The translations under genes were made by a program, and so were the position numbers. 64,000 nt of DNA from Pseudomonas fluorescens (GTDB taxonomy: Bacteria; Pseudomonadota; Gammaproteobacteria; Pseudomonadales; Pseudomonadaceae). The notes below the pieces were generated by a model that worked only from the letters and a program-made list of their open reading frames with translations, did not search any database and was not told where the DNA came from. Positions within the stretch are counted from its first letter, which is position 1. Each line of letters opens with the position of its first letter. This document shows positions 8,717-18,659 of the stretch, piece by piece. Where the stretch lies: positions 168,519 to 232,518 of the forward strand of contig NZ_MRST01000027.1 in assembly GCF_001902145.1 (NCBI RefSeq), written 5' to 3'.

Positions 8717-9060
8717 TGGAAGAAGTCATCGCAATAGCCATTGGGGTCCTGGCGGCCTCCGGCGTCTGGTTGATCCTGCGGCCTCGGACATTCCAGGTAG
8801 TCATGGGTTTGTGCCTGCTGTCCTACGGGGTCAACCTGTTTATCTTCAGCATGGGCAGCCTGTTTATCGGCAAGGAGCCGATCATCAAGGACGGCGTGCC
8901 CCAAGACCTGCTCAACTACACCGACCCACTGCCCCAGGCCCTGGTGCTCACGGCCATCGTGATCAGCTTCGCCATGACCGCGTTGTTCCTGGTGGTGCTG
9001 CTGGCATCCCGGGGCCTGACCGGCACTGACCATGTAGACGGCCGGGAGCCCAAGGAATGA
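8716..9060 (+). CDS. mrpC: Cation/H+ antiporter subunit C
   Basis: 114 residues with three transmembrane segments and the NuoK/MnhC signature (LCLLSYGVNLFIFSMG near 33-48; DPLPQALVLTAIVISFAMTA near 74-93). In the Mrp complex this small subunit sits between the two large antiporter-like subunits. It overlaps the mrpA stop by one base and the mrpD start by 4 bp (ATGA), consistent with strict translational coupling across the operon. Confidence 0.95.
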   Translation: MEEVIAIAIGVLAASGVWLILRPRTFQVVMGLCLLSYGVNLFIFSMGSLFIGKEPIIKDGVPQDLLNYTDPLPQALVLTAIVISFAMTALFLVVLLASRGLTGTDHVDGREPKE

Positions 9061-10739
9061 CGTGGATGAATCAACTGATCGTCGCGCCGATCCTGCTGCC
9101 GCTGCTCACCGCCGGGCTGATGCTGATGCTGGGCGAGAAACGCCGCCCGCTCAAAGCCCGAATCAATCTGTGCTCCAGCATCGTCGGCCTGGGCGTCGCC
9201 ATCCTGCTGTTGTACTGGACGCAACAAGGCGGCCCCGGCTCCATTGGCGTGTACCTGCCGGGCAACTGGCAGGTGCCGTTCGGCATCGTCCTGGTGGTGG
9301 ACCAACTGTCGGCGATGATGCTGGTGCTTACCGGGGTTATCGGCGTCAGTGCGCTGCTGTTCGCCATGGCCCGCTGGGACCGTGCGGGCACCAGCTTCCA
9401 TGCCCTGTTCCAGATCCAACTGATGGGACTGTATGGCGCCTTCCTCACCGCCGACCTGTTCAACCTGTTCGTGTTCTTCGAGGTGCTGCTGGCAGCCTCC
9501 TACGGCCTGATGCTGCACGGTTCCGGCCGTGCGCGGGTGTCGTCGGGGCTGCATTACATTGCAATCAACCTGCTGGCGTCGTCGCTGTTTCTGATTGGCG
9601 CGGCGATGATCTACGGCGTCACCGGCACCCTGAATTTCGCTGACCTGGCGCTGAAAATCCCGCTGGTACCGGAGGCCGATCGCGGCCTGTTGCATGCCGG
9701 TGCGGCGATCCTGGCTACGGCGTTCCTGGCCAAGGCCGGCATGTGGCCGCTGAACTTCTGGCTGGCCCCCGCCTATTCCTCGGCCAGCGCGCCGGTGGCG
9801 GCAATGTTCGCGATCATGACCAAGGTCGGCGTGTACACCGTGCTGCGCCTGTGGACCCTGCTGTTCTCCGGCCAGGCCGGCGCCTCGGCGCTGTTTGGCG
9901 GCGACTGGCTGGTGTACGGCGGCATGGCGACCATCATTTGCGCGGCACTGGCGATGGTGGCGGCGCAGCGCCTGGAACGCATGGCCAGCCTGAGTATCCT
10001 GGTGTCGGCCGGGATCTTGCTGTCGGCGGTAGGGTTTGCCCAGCCGAGCCTGACCGCTGGGGCGCTGTTCTATCTGGTCAGTTCCACCCTGGCACTGAGT
10101 ACGCTGTTTTTGCTGGCGGAGTTGATCGAGCGTTCGCGTTCGGCCAACGACCTGCCACTGGATGAGGAGATTGATGCGCTGCCCAAAGCCATGGAATCGC
10201 TGCATCCGCGCCCGGGTGTGAACCTGGACGATGAGCAAAAAGCAGTGATCGGCCAGGTCATCCCCTGGACCATGGCCTTCCTCGGCCTGAGCTTTATCGC
10301 CTGCGCGCTGCTGATTATCGGCATGCCGCCGCTGTCCGGGTTTATCGGCAAGCTCAGCCTGTTGAGCGCGCTGATCAACCCACTGGGCCTGGGCAACGCC
10401 GTGGACGAATCAATCCGCCCAGCGGCCTGGGGCCTGGTGGCGCTGCTGATTCTCTCTGGCCTGGCCTCGCTCATCGCTTTCGCCCGCCTCGGCATCCAGC
10501 GCTTCTGGACCCCGGAGGAGCGCCCGTCACCGCTGTTGCGCCGTTACGAATGTGTGCCGATCTTCCTGCTGCTGGGGCTGAGCATCGCGCTGACCTTCAA
10601 GGCCGAGGCGCTGATGCGCTACACCCAGGCCACCGCCGACAGCCTGAACAACCCGGAACACTACGTGATGGCAGTGCTCGCGACCCGGCCAGTGCCCAGC
10701 CCTGAAGCCAAGGCCGCCGCCCTGGAGGTGCAGCCATGA
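9057..10739 (+). CDS. mrpD: Cation/H+ antiporter subunit D
   Basis: 560 residues, about 14 transmembrane segments, NuoM/NuoN-like. The conserved FNLFVFFEVLLAASYGLML lies at about 138-156 and KAGMWPLNFWLAPAYSSAS at about 226-244. These carry the acidic and lysine residues thought to form the proton path in MrpA/MrpD and complex I antiporter subunits. A longer hydrophilic loop (about 355-395, SANDLPLDEEIDALPKAMES) precedes the final membrane segments. The gene overlaps both neighbours by 4 bp. Confidence 0.95.
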   Translation: MTWMNQLIVAPILLPLLTAGLMLMLGEKRRPLKARINLCSSIVGLGVAILLLYWTQQGGPGSIGVYLPGNWQVPFGIVLVVDQLSAMMLVLTGVIGVSALLFAMARWDRAGTSFHALFQIQLMGLYGAFLTADLFNLFVFFEVLLAASYGLMLHGSGRARVSSGLHYIAINLLASSLFLIGAAMIYGVTGTLNFADLALKIPLVPEADRGLLHAGAAILATAFLAKAGMWPLNFWLAPAYSSASAPVAAMFAIMTKVGVYTVLRLWTLLFSGQAGASALFGGDWLVYGGMATIICAALAMVAAQRLERMASLSILVSAGILLSAVGFAQPSLTAGALFYLVSSTLALSTLFLLAELIERSRSANDLPLDEEIDALPKAMESLHPRPGVNLDDEQKAVIGQVIPWTMAFLGLSFIACALLIIGMPPLSGFIGKLSLLSALINPLGLGNAVDESIRPAAWGLVALLILSGLASLIAFARLGIQRFWTPEERPSPLLRRYECVPIFLLLGLSIALTFKAEALMRYTQATADSLNNPEHYVMAVLATRPVPSPEAKAAALEVQP

Positions 10740-11224
10740 AACGCCTGTTCCCTGCTCCCTGGCTGTCGTTGGCGTTGTGGGTATTGTGGCTGGTGCTGAA
10801 CTTGTCGATAAGCCCGGGCAACCTGCTGCTGGGCGCACTGTTGGGCGTTCTTGCGCCGCTGATGATGGCGCCGCTGCGCCCGCTGCCGATCCGCATCCGC
10901 CGCCCTGGTGTGATCGTGCACCTGTTTTTCCGGGTCGGCCTCGATGTGATCATCTCCAACCTGCACGTGGCCTGGGGCGTACTCACTTGCGGCTCACGCC
11001 CACCGCGCTCGCGCTTTATCAAGATCCCCCTGGACCTGCGCGACGCCAACGGCCTGGCTGTGCTAGCGATGATCACCAGCGTGACCCCCGGCACCGTCTG
11101 GTCGGAACTGGCCCTGGACCGCAGCATCCTGCTGCTGCACGTTTTCGACCTGGATGACGAAGCCTCGTTTATCCAGCAATTCAAGCACGCCTACGAACGG
11201 CCCCTGATGGAGATCTTCGAATGA
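10736..11224 (+). CDS. mrpE: Cation/H+ antiporter subunit E
   Basis: 162 residues: two or three N-terminal membrane helices followed by a cytoplasmic MnhE domain with the family signature AMITSVTPGTVWSEL (about 115-129) and a C-terminal HVFDLDDEASFI. MrpE is needed for assembly or full activity of the Mrp complex and is found only in these operons. Four-base overlaps join it to mrpD and mrpF. Confidence 0.95.
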   Translation: MKRLFPAPWLSLALWVLWLVLNLSISPGNLLLGALLGVLAPLMMAPLRPLPIRIRRPGVIVHLFFRVGLDVIISNLHVAWGVLTCGSRPPRSRFIKIPLDLRDANGLAVLAMITSVTPGTVWSELALDRSILLLHVFDLDDEASFIQQFKHAYERPLMEIFE

Positions 11225-11499
11225 GCGCCCTGCTCGCCAATGCGATCCTGTTCAGCCTGTTCCTGTTTTCCCTGGCCATGGTGCTGACCCTGGTGCGCCT
11301 GTTCAAAGGCCCCTCGGCCCAGGACCGGGTACTGGCGCTGGACTACCTGTACATCCTGGCGATGCTGATGATGCTGACCCTGGGTATTCGCTATGCCAGC
11401 GACACTTACTTTGAAGCAGCGCTATTGATCGCGCTGTTCGGCTTCGTCGGTTCGTTCGCCCTGGCCAAATTCCTGCTGCGTGGCGAGGTGATTGAATGA
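11221..11499 (+). CDS. mrpF: Cation/H+ antiporter subunit F
   Basis: 92 residues, three transmembrane segments. The segment RLFKGPSAQDRVLALDYLYI (about 27-46) is the MnhF/MrpF signature, with the conserved DR pair. It is a small accessory membrane subunit of the Mrp antiporter. It overlaps mrpE and mrpG by 4 bp each. Confidence 0.95.
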   Translation: MSALLANAILFSLFLFSLAMVLTLVRLFKGPSAQDRVLALDYLYILAMLMMLTLGIRYASDTYFEAALLIALFGFVGSFALAKFLLRGEVIE

Positions 11500-11834
11500 T
11501 GCCGTTATGGGTGGAAATCATAGTGGCGGCGTTGCTGGTGCTCAGCAGCCTGTTTGCCTTGATTGGCGCGATTGGCTTGCTGCGGATGAAAGAATTTTTC
11601 CAACGCATGCACCCGCCGGCACTGGCGTCGACGTTGGGGGCGTGGAGTGTGGCGTTGGCGTCGATCATCTACTTTTCGGTGCTCAAATCCGGGCCGGTGT
11701 TGCATGGGTGGTTGATTCCGATTTTGCTGTCGATCACCGTGCCGGTCACCACACTGCTGCTGGCGCGAACGGCCCTGTTCCGCAAGCGCATGGCCGGTGA
11801 TGACGTACCCGCCGAAGTCAGTAGCCGCCGCTGA
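11496..11834 (+). CDS. mrpG: Cation/H+ antiporter subunit G
   Basis: 112 residues, three transmembrane segments, PhaG/MnhG domain (LIGAIGLLRMKEFFQRMHPP near 22-41, with the conserved R and H positions). It is the last gene of the mrpABCDEFG operon. A REPIN arm begins 25 bp after the stop, where a transcript end would be expected, but no separate intrinsic terminator was seen. Confidence 0.95.
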   Translation: MMPLWVEIIVAALLVLSSLFALIGAIGLLRMKEFFQRMHPPALASTLGAWSVALASIIYFSVLKSGPVLHGWLIPILLSITVPVTTLLLARTALFRKRMAGDDVPAEVSSRR

Positions 11835-11858
11835 TTCATCAGGCGAACGCAGTAAAAA

Positions 11859-11930
11859 TGTGGGAGCTGGCTTGCCTGCGATAGCGGAGTTTCAGTCAAT
11901 GATGCTGTGACTGATAAACCGCTATCGCAG
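11859..11930. repeat. REPIN, left part (split by a 532-bp insertion)
   Basis: The left arm (TGTGGGAGCTGGCTTGCCTG) and spacer of a REPIN, ending in GCTATCGCAG at 11921-11930. The missing right arm continues at 12463-12490, beyond the inserted element. Joining 11930 to 12473 restores a normal REPIN. Confidence 0.85.
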
Positions 11931-12462
11931 CATAGGTATCTACACAACTTTGTAGCCTGTAGCAGCCGACGGTAACCACGATGCGAAGCGAGCCGCTCTT
12001 GATCTTGATCTGCTCTGCTTTTGATCTTAGGCGCCCCGTTAAACCACGCTGGCCGGAATTCGACAGTGATTTGGGGGGTAAACCGGCAGGGATGCCGGTT
12101 TAGCCGCCCCGCGCCATGGATGGCGCGTGGCGGCGGCCCCCCAAATCAATGTCGGATTACGGGTACACCGAGCCTAGGCGAGGTGCCGAGTGGTGGGGCA
12201 AGAGCCTTTTGGTTACTTTTGGGCTCTTCAAAAGTGACCCGCTGTAAAAGCGGAACCAATAGCAGCCATTACCGCAGGAACGGATATGTACGCGGTCTGA
12301 TCCGAGATCCTGGTCGGCTTTCAGGCCGCCTTCGCAGGCAAGCCAGCTCCCACATTGGATCGCGGGGCATCAGTTAGATCAGCGTCGGCTGCCAGGCCGT
12401 CGCGGGAGCAAGCTCCCTCGCCACAGGTCCAGCGTCGCCTCGAAGTTGTGTAGATACCTATG
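11931..12462. mobile_element. MITE-like non-coding insertion element, 532 bp, 20-bp terminal inverted repeats
   Basis: The left end CATAGGTATCTACACAACTT (11931-11950) has its exact complement at the right end (12443-12462). The 10-bp sequence GCTATCGCAG flanks the element on both sides (11921-11930 and 12463-12472) as a direct repeat, which reads as a target-site duplication within a REPIN. The interior has no convincing gene. It holds a large nested hairpin (outer arms about 12061-12077 and 12137-12154, inner hairpins at about 12079-12102 and 12108-12129). Two further REP-like remnants lie near 12331-12356 and 12401-12425. It is too short to encode its own transposase, so movement would depend on an enzyme acting in trans. 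Confidence 0.75.
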
Positions 12463-12490
12463 GCTATCGCAGGCAAGCCAGCTCCCACAT
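12463..12490. repeat. REPIN, right arm (after the insertion)
   Basis: GCTATCGCAG (second copy of the putative target duplication) followed by GCAAGCCAGCTCCCACAT, the right REP arm that matches the left arm at 11859. It lies just before the stop codon of the HIT-family gene on the opposite strand. Confidence 0.85.
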
Positions 12491-12501
12491 TTTTAACCGC
12501 A

Positions 12502-12960
12502 CTAGGCGAAAGACCGGATCCGCTCTGCCAGCTCAGCCAGTTCGGCATCATCCGCCCGCACATGATCGTGGGAAGAGATATAGCCCTCATAAGCCGCAAA
12601 AAACTTATCCACCTTCGAGCTCAACGGCTTGAACGTGCTGTCCTGCCCCGTCCCATGCATGGGAAACAATTTCGCGTGCAGGTGATCCACCCCATACCCC
12701 TCCAGGATCATCCCCGTACGCGCCACATCGGGAAACACGCGGTCGATCTGCTGTGCGGTTTTCTTCGCGGCTATCGCAAGCCCTGCCAACACTTCATCCG
12801 ACTGCGCAAACGCATAACTGCCGTAATGCTGCTTGGGAATCACCACGCTGAAACCCGGTGTGTTGGGGAAGATCGACAGGAACGCCATATGCTGATCATC
12901 CTCCCACAGGATATGGGCCGGGGAAGTTTTGCGGACAATGCTGCAGAAAATACAATCCAT
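12502..12960 (-). CDS. HIT-family protein (histidine triad nucleotide-binding/hydrolase)
   Basis: 152 residues from the ATG at 12960, giving the normal HIT start MDCIFCSIV. An in-frame ATG at 13005 would add 15 non-conserved residues. The motif VDHLHAKLFPMH near residue 92-103 is a divergent form of the HxHxHxx active site: the third histidine position is occupied by Lys-Leu, with a later His. Canonical family members hydrolyse or transfer nucleotides from nucleotidyl conjugates, but the altered triad leaves the exact activity open. It stands alone between the insertion element and the DUF6124 leader. Confidence 0.8.
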   Translation of the reverse strand: MDCIFCSIVRKTSPAHILWEDDQHMAFLSIFPNTPGFSVVIPKQHYGSYAFAQSDEVLAGLAIAAKKTAQQIDRVFPDVARTGMILEGYGVDHLHAKLFPMHGTGQDSTFKPLSSKVDKFFAAYEGYISSHDHVRADDAELAELAERIRSFA

Positions 12961-13150
12961 TTGAATCACCGCCAGTTTCGTCTTGGGTTTGGTCGTGGCA
13001 ATCATCTAAAGCCAGGAGCAGACGGGCGTCAAACTCAATGGGCATTTTGGGAAATATCCTAAAATTTAGATATTGCTATCGCGCCACGTACGGAAATTTC
13101 CGACAGCGTTTTAGGGTTGCCGCTGGGAAGCTGGCTGCCTAATCTTTGGC

Positions 13151-13237
13151 GGTCGCTGCAAATTCAGCGACCGAGTTTCGCAGCTCGGTTAAACTCTAGA
13201 CGCACAGCGTCCACCTCAGATAGCGGGCGCTTTTTTA
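13151..13237 (+). terminator. Hairpin series ending in a terminator-like stem and U-tract, upstream of DUF6124
   Basis: Three stems follow one another: GGTCGCTG/CAGCGACC (13151-13172), GAGTTT/AAACTC (13173-13196) and GCGTCC/GGGCGC. The last is followed directly by six T residues (about 13232-13237), as in an intrinsic terminator. No gene on the + strand ends nearby, so it may terminate a short leader transcript before the DUF6124 gene. Confidence 0.4.
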
Positions 13238-13254
13238 TGCCTGATGTTATGGCG

Positions 13255-13381
13255 GCTGTGCGCGGGATACCTTCGGGTATGCCGGGTGCTAGAGTCCCGG
13301 TCTGCGAACCTGCGTACAGCTGCCACCCAAATATCGTTTCGCAGCGATGGGTGGTGACTCCAATACTCTAGGAACTACGCC
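13255..13381 (+). promoter_or_regulatory. Structured mRNA leader of the DUF6124 gene
   Basis: The 127 nt before the ATG fold into several nested stems. ATACC-TTCG-GGTAT is closed by a UUCG-type tetraloop (13267-13280). CCGGG pairs with CCCGG (13282-13300). CCACCC (13323-13328) pairs with GGGTGG (13349-13354) around an inner ATCG/CGAT stem. GAGTC (about 13292) can pair with GACTC (about 13356), just before the ribosome-binding site AGGA (13370-13373). The packing of stems against the start codon suggests post-transcriptional control. Confidence 0.45.
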
Positions 13382-13717
13382 ATGATTAAAGACAGCCCCA
13401 ATCCGCCTTCAGATTCAACCGTGTTCCACACCGCCGCTCATCGAGCAATCAACCACTATCTGAACCCGTCTGAGAAACCAGAGCCGTCTGCTGAGGGCCA
13501 TGGTTTGTTTACCGTGCGCGAAGGACTAGACGTCGAGACGCTGCTGGTCAACGCCTCGGAGGATCTAGCGTCGGTTCATGCACTGGCAAGCCATTTGGCA
13601 TTTGAGATCGACGGCAATCCTCGCAGCGTGGCCCTGGGAATTTGTCGAATGCTGGAGGGGATCCAGTTAATGGTGGATAAAACACTAAGCCTCAAAGACC
13701 ATCCAACTCACACATAA
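13382..13717 (+). CDS. DUF6124 family protein
   Basis: 111 residues, soluble, no signal peptide or membrane segment. It matches the small Pseudomonas DUF6124 proteins: an N-terminal KDSPNPP, a central AAHRAINHYLNPSEKP, then LFTVREGLDVETLLVNASED and a helical tail with SVALGICRMLEGIQLMVD. Function is unknown. Proteins of this type often occur in several copies per genome. The ribosome-binding site AGGA is 8 bp before the ATG. It stands alone behind the structured leader. Confidence 0.8.
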   Translation: MIKDSPNPPSDSTVFHTAAHRAINHYLNPSEKPEPSAEGHGLFTVREGLDVETLLVNASEDLASVHALASHLAFEIDGNPRSVALGICRMLEGIQLMVDKTLSLKDHPTHT

Positions 13718-13758
13718 ATCTGAAACCGAAGAGTTCGCAAAGTGGGCACGGTAAAAAA

Positions 13759-13848
13759 TGTGAGAGCTGGCTTGCCTGCGATTGCAGCGGGTCAGCCAAC
13801 ATTTTCGGTAACTGACACTCCGTCATCGCAGGCAAGCCAGCTCCCACA
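13759..13848. repeat. REPIN
   Basis: The left arm TGTGAGAGCTGGCTTGCCTG (one base off the usual TGTGGGAG) and right arm GCAAGCCAGCTCCCACA enclose about 50 bp. It lies between the DUF6124 gene and the cysS terminator. Confidence 0.85.
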
Positions 13849-13880
13849 GTGGATCGAGTGAAACGTTAAACAGTGTGCAA

Positions 13881-13911
13881 AAAAACGCCCCGAACCTGTC
13901 GGGGCGTTTTT
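13881..13911. terminator. Intrinsic terminator of the glnS-cysS operon (bidirectional shape)
   Basis: AAAAACGCCCCG and CGGGGCGTTTTT form a GC-rich stem with A-tract and T-tract on the two sides, so it can work in either direction. It lies 25 bp beyond the cysS stop codon. Confidence 0.85.
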
Positions 13912-13935
13912 CATTCAGCGTGCAGCTATCAACCG

Positions 13936-15318
<1,383 letters not shown>

Positions 15319-15333
15319 GATGTTTCCCTTAAA

Positions 15334-17034
<1,701 letters not shown>

Positions 17035-17271
17035 AGGATCCTTGAACAGACAGGTGCGTGGCCAGGTGGGGCCAGATAAAACAAAGGGCTCATAATAGCC
17101 GAAGCAGTCAAGACACATACAGAGCGTGGCCAATTAATTGCCCGGGCGGTAAAAAACCACCTCGAAATTCCCGCAGGGCACGCTAAACTGCGCGCCTTGG
17201 CCGTCGTTTAGCCAGACAGGTAAGGCGCCCAGGCGCCCACACCCACGAATTCCCTGAAAAGAGTAGCGAAC

Positions 17272-17775
17272 ATGACTCAAGTCAAACTGACCACCAACCA
17301 CGGTGACATCGTCATCGAGCTGAACGCCGAGAAAGCGCCGATCACCGTCGCCAACTTCATCGAATACGTTAAAGCCGGCCACTACGAAAACACCGTTTTC
17401 CACCGTGTCATCGGTAACTTCATGATCCAGGGCGGCGGTTTCGAGCCAGGCATGAAAGAAAAGAAAGACAAGCGTCCAAGCATCCAGAACGAAGCGGACA
17501 ACGGCCTTTCCAACGACAAGTACACCGTCGCCATGGCCCGTACCATGGAGCCGCATTCGGCCTCCGCGCAGTTCTTCATCAACGTCGCCGACAACTCTTT
17601 CCTGAACCACAGCGGCAAGAACGTGCAGGGTTGGGGCTACGCGGTGTTCGGTAAAGTCACCGAAGGCACCGACGTTGTCGACAAGATCAAAGGCGTATCG
17701 ACCACCTCCAAGGCCGGTCACCAGGACGTTCCAGCCGAAGACGTGATCGTCGAGAAAGCCGAGATCGTTGGGTGA
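17272..17775 (+). CDS. ppiB: Cyclophilin-type peptidyl-prolyl cis-trans isomerase
   Basis: 167 residues, a cytoplasmic single-domain cyclophilin with no signal peptide. The core motifs are FHRVIGNFMIQGG (catalytic Arg45), MARTMEPHSASAQFFINV and GYAVFGKVTEG. It speeds proline isomerisation during protein folding. Its stop overlaps the GTG start of lpxH (GTGA), so the two genes are coupled. It is transcribed divergently from glnS across a 237-bp promoter region. Confidence 0.95.
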   Translation: MTQVKLTTNHGDIVIELNAEKAPITVANFIEYVKAGHYENTVFHRVIGNFMIQGGGFEPGMKEKKDKRPSIQNEADNGLSNDKYTVAMARTMEPHSASAQFFINVADNSFLNHSGKNVQGWGYAVFGKVTEGTDVVDKIKGVSTTSKAGHQDVPAEDVIVEKAEIVG

Positions 17776-18521
17776 TATTGCTGATTTCAGATTTGCATCT
17801 GGAAGAGGAGCGCCCGGACATCACCCGGGCGTTTCTGGATCTGCTCCACGGCCGCGCCCGTGGCGCCCAGGCGTTGTACATTCTGGGGGACTTCTTTGAA
17901 GCCTGGATTGGCGACGATGGCATGACCCCCTTCCAGCAGTCCATCTGCGCGGCTCTGCGTGAGCTGAGCGACAGCGGCACCCCGATTTTCATCATGCACG
18001 GCAACCGCGATTTCCTGATCGGCAAGGCGTTCTGCAAAGCGGCAGGCGCCACCTTGCTCAAGGACCCGACCGTTGTGCAGTTGTATGGCGAGCCTGTGCT
18101 GTTGATGCACGGCGATAGCCTCTGCACCCGCGACCTCGGCTATATGAAGCTGCGGCGCATCCTGCGTAACCCGATTGTGCTGTTTATCCTGCGCCACCTG
18201 CCCTTGGGCACGCGCCACAAACTGGCGCGCAAGTTGCGCAGTGAGAGCAGCGCCCAGGTGCGCATGAAGGCCAACGACATTGTCGATGTCACCCCTGAAG
18301 AAGTGCCACGGGTGATGCAGCAGTTCGGCGTGCGCACCCTGGTCCACGGCCATACCCACCGCCCCGCCATCCATAAGTTGCAGATCGGCGACCAGGCGGC
18401 CAAGCGTATTGTGCTGGGGGACTGGGACAAGCAAGGGTGGGCGTTGCAGGTAGATGAGCAAGGCTTTCAACTGGCGGCGTTTGACTTCGTCAATCCGCAG
18501 TTGGCATTGCCTGGCGCATAA
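17772..18521 (+). CDS. lpxH: UDP-2,3-diacylglucosamine diphosphatase
   Basis: 249 residues starting at GTG within the ppiB stop. Calcineurin-type metallophosphoesterase motifs are in order: SDLHL (6-10), GDFFEAWIGDD (39-49), GNRDF (77-81), HGDSLCTRD and HGHTHRP. The enzyme removes UMP from UDP-diacylglucosamine to give lipid X in lipid A synthesis at the inner face of the inner membrane. Length and motif spacing fit LpxH rather than a generic phosphoesterase. Confidence 0.95.
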   Translation: MILLISDLHLEEERPDITRAFLDLLHGRARGAQALYILGDFFEAWIGDDGMTPFQQSICAALRELSDSGTPIFIMHGNRDFLIGKAFCKAAGATLLKDPTVVQLYGEPVLLMHGDSLCTRDLGYMKLRRILRNPIVLFILRHLPLGTRHKLARKLRSESSAQVRMKANDIVDVTPEEVPRVMQQFGVRTLVHGHTHRPAIHKLQIGDQAAKRIVLGDWDKQGWALQVDEQGFQLAAFDFVNPQLALPGA

Positions 18522-18546
18522 CCCTGCGACACAACACCGATCAACC

Positions 18547-18633
18547 TGTGGGAGCTGGCTTGCCTGCGATAGCATCACCTCGGTGCATCTGATACACCGA
18601 GGTGTCTGCATCGCAGGCAAGCCAGCTCCCACA
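18547..18633. repeat. REPIN
   Basis: TGTGGGAGCTGGCTTGCCTG and its complement enclose a short spacer that is itself palindromic (ACCTCGGTGCATCTGATACACCGAGGT). It lies between the convergent lpxH and emrB-like genes. Confidence 0.85.
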
Positions 18634-18659
18634 CTTGAGTGCATTCCAACTTTTGTGGA

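Noticed and set aside
12021..12377. 118-codon open frame within the MITE-like element
   Set aside because: It spans the hairpins and REP remnants of the element; its sequence is explained by structured non-coding DNA and has no family features or ribosome-binding site.
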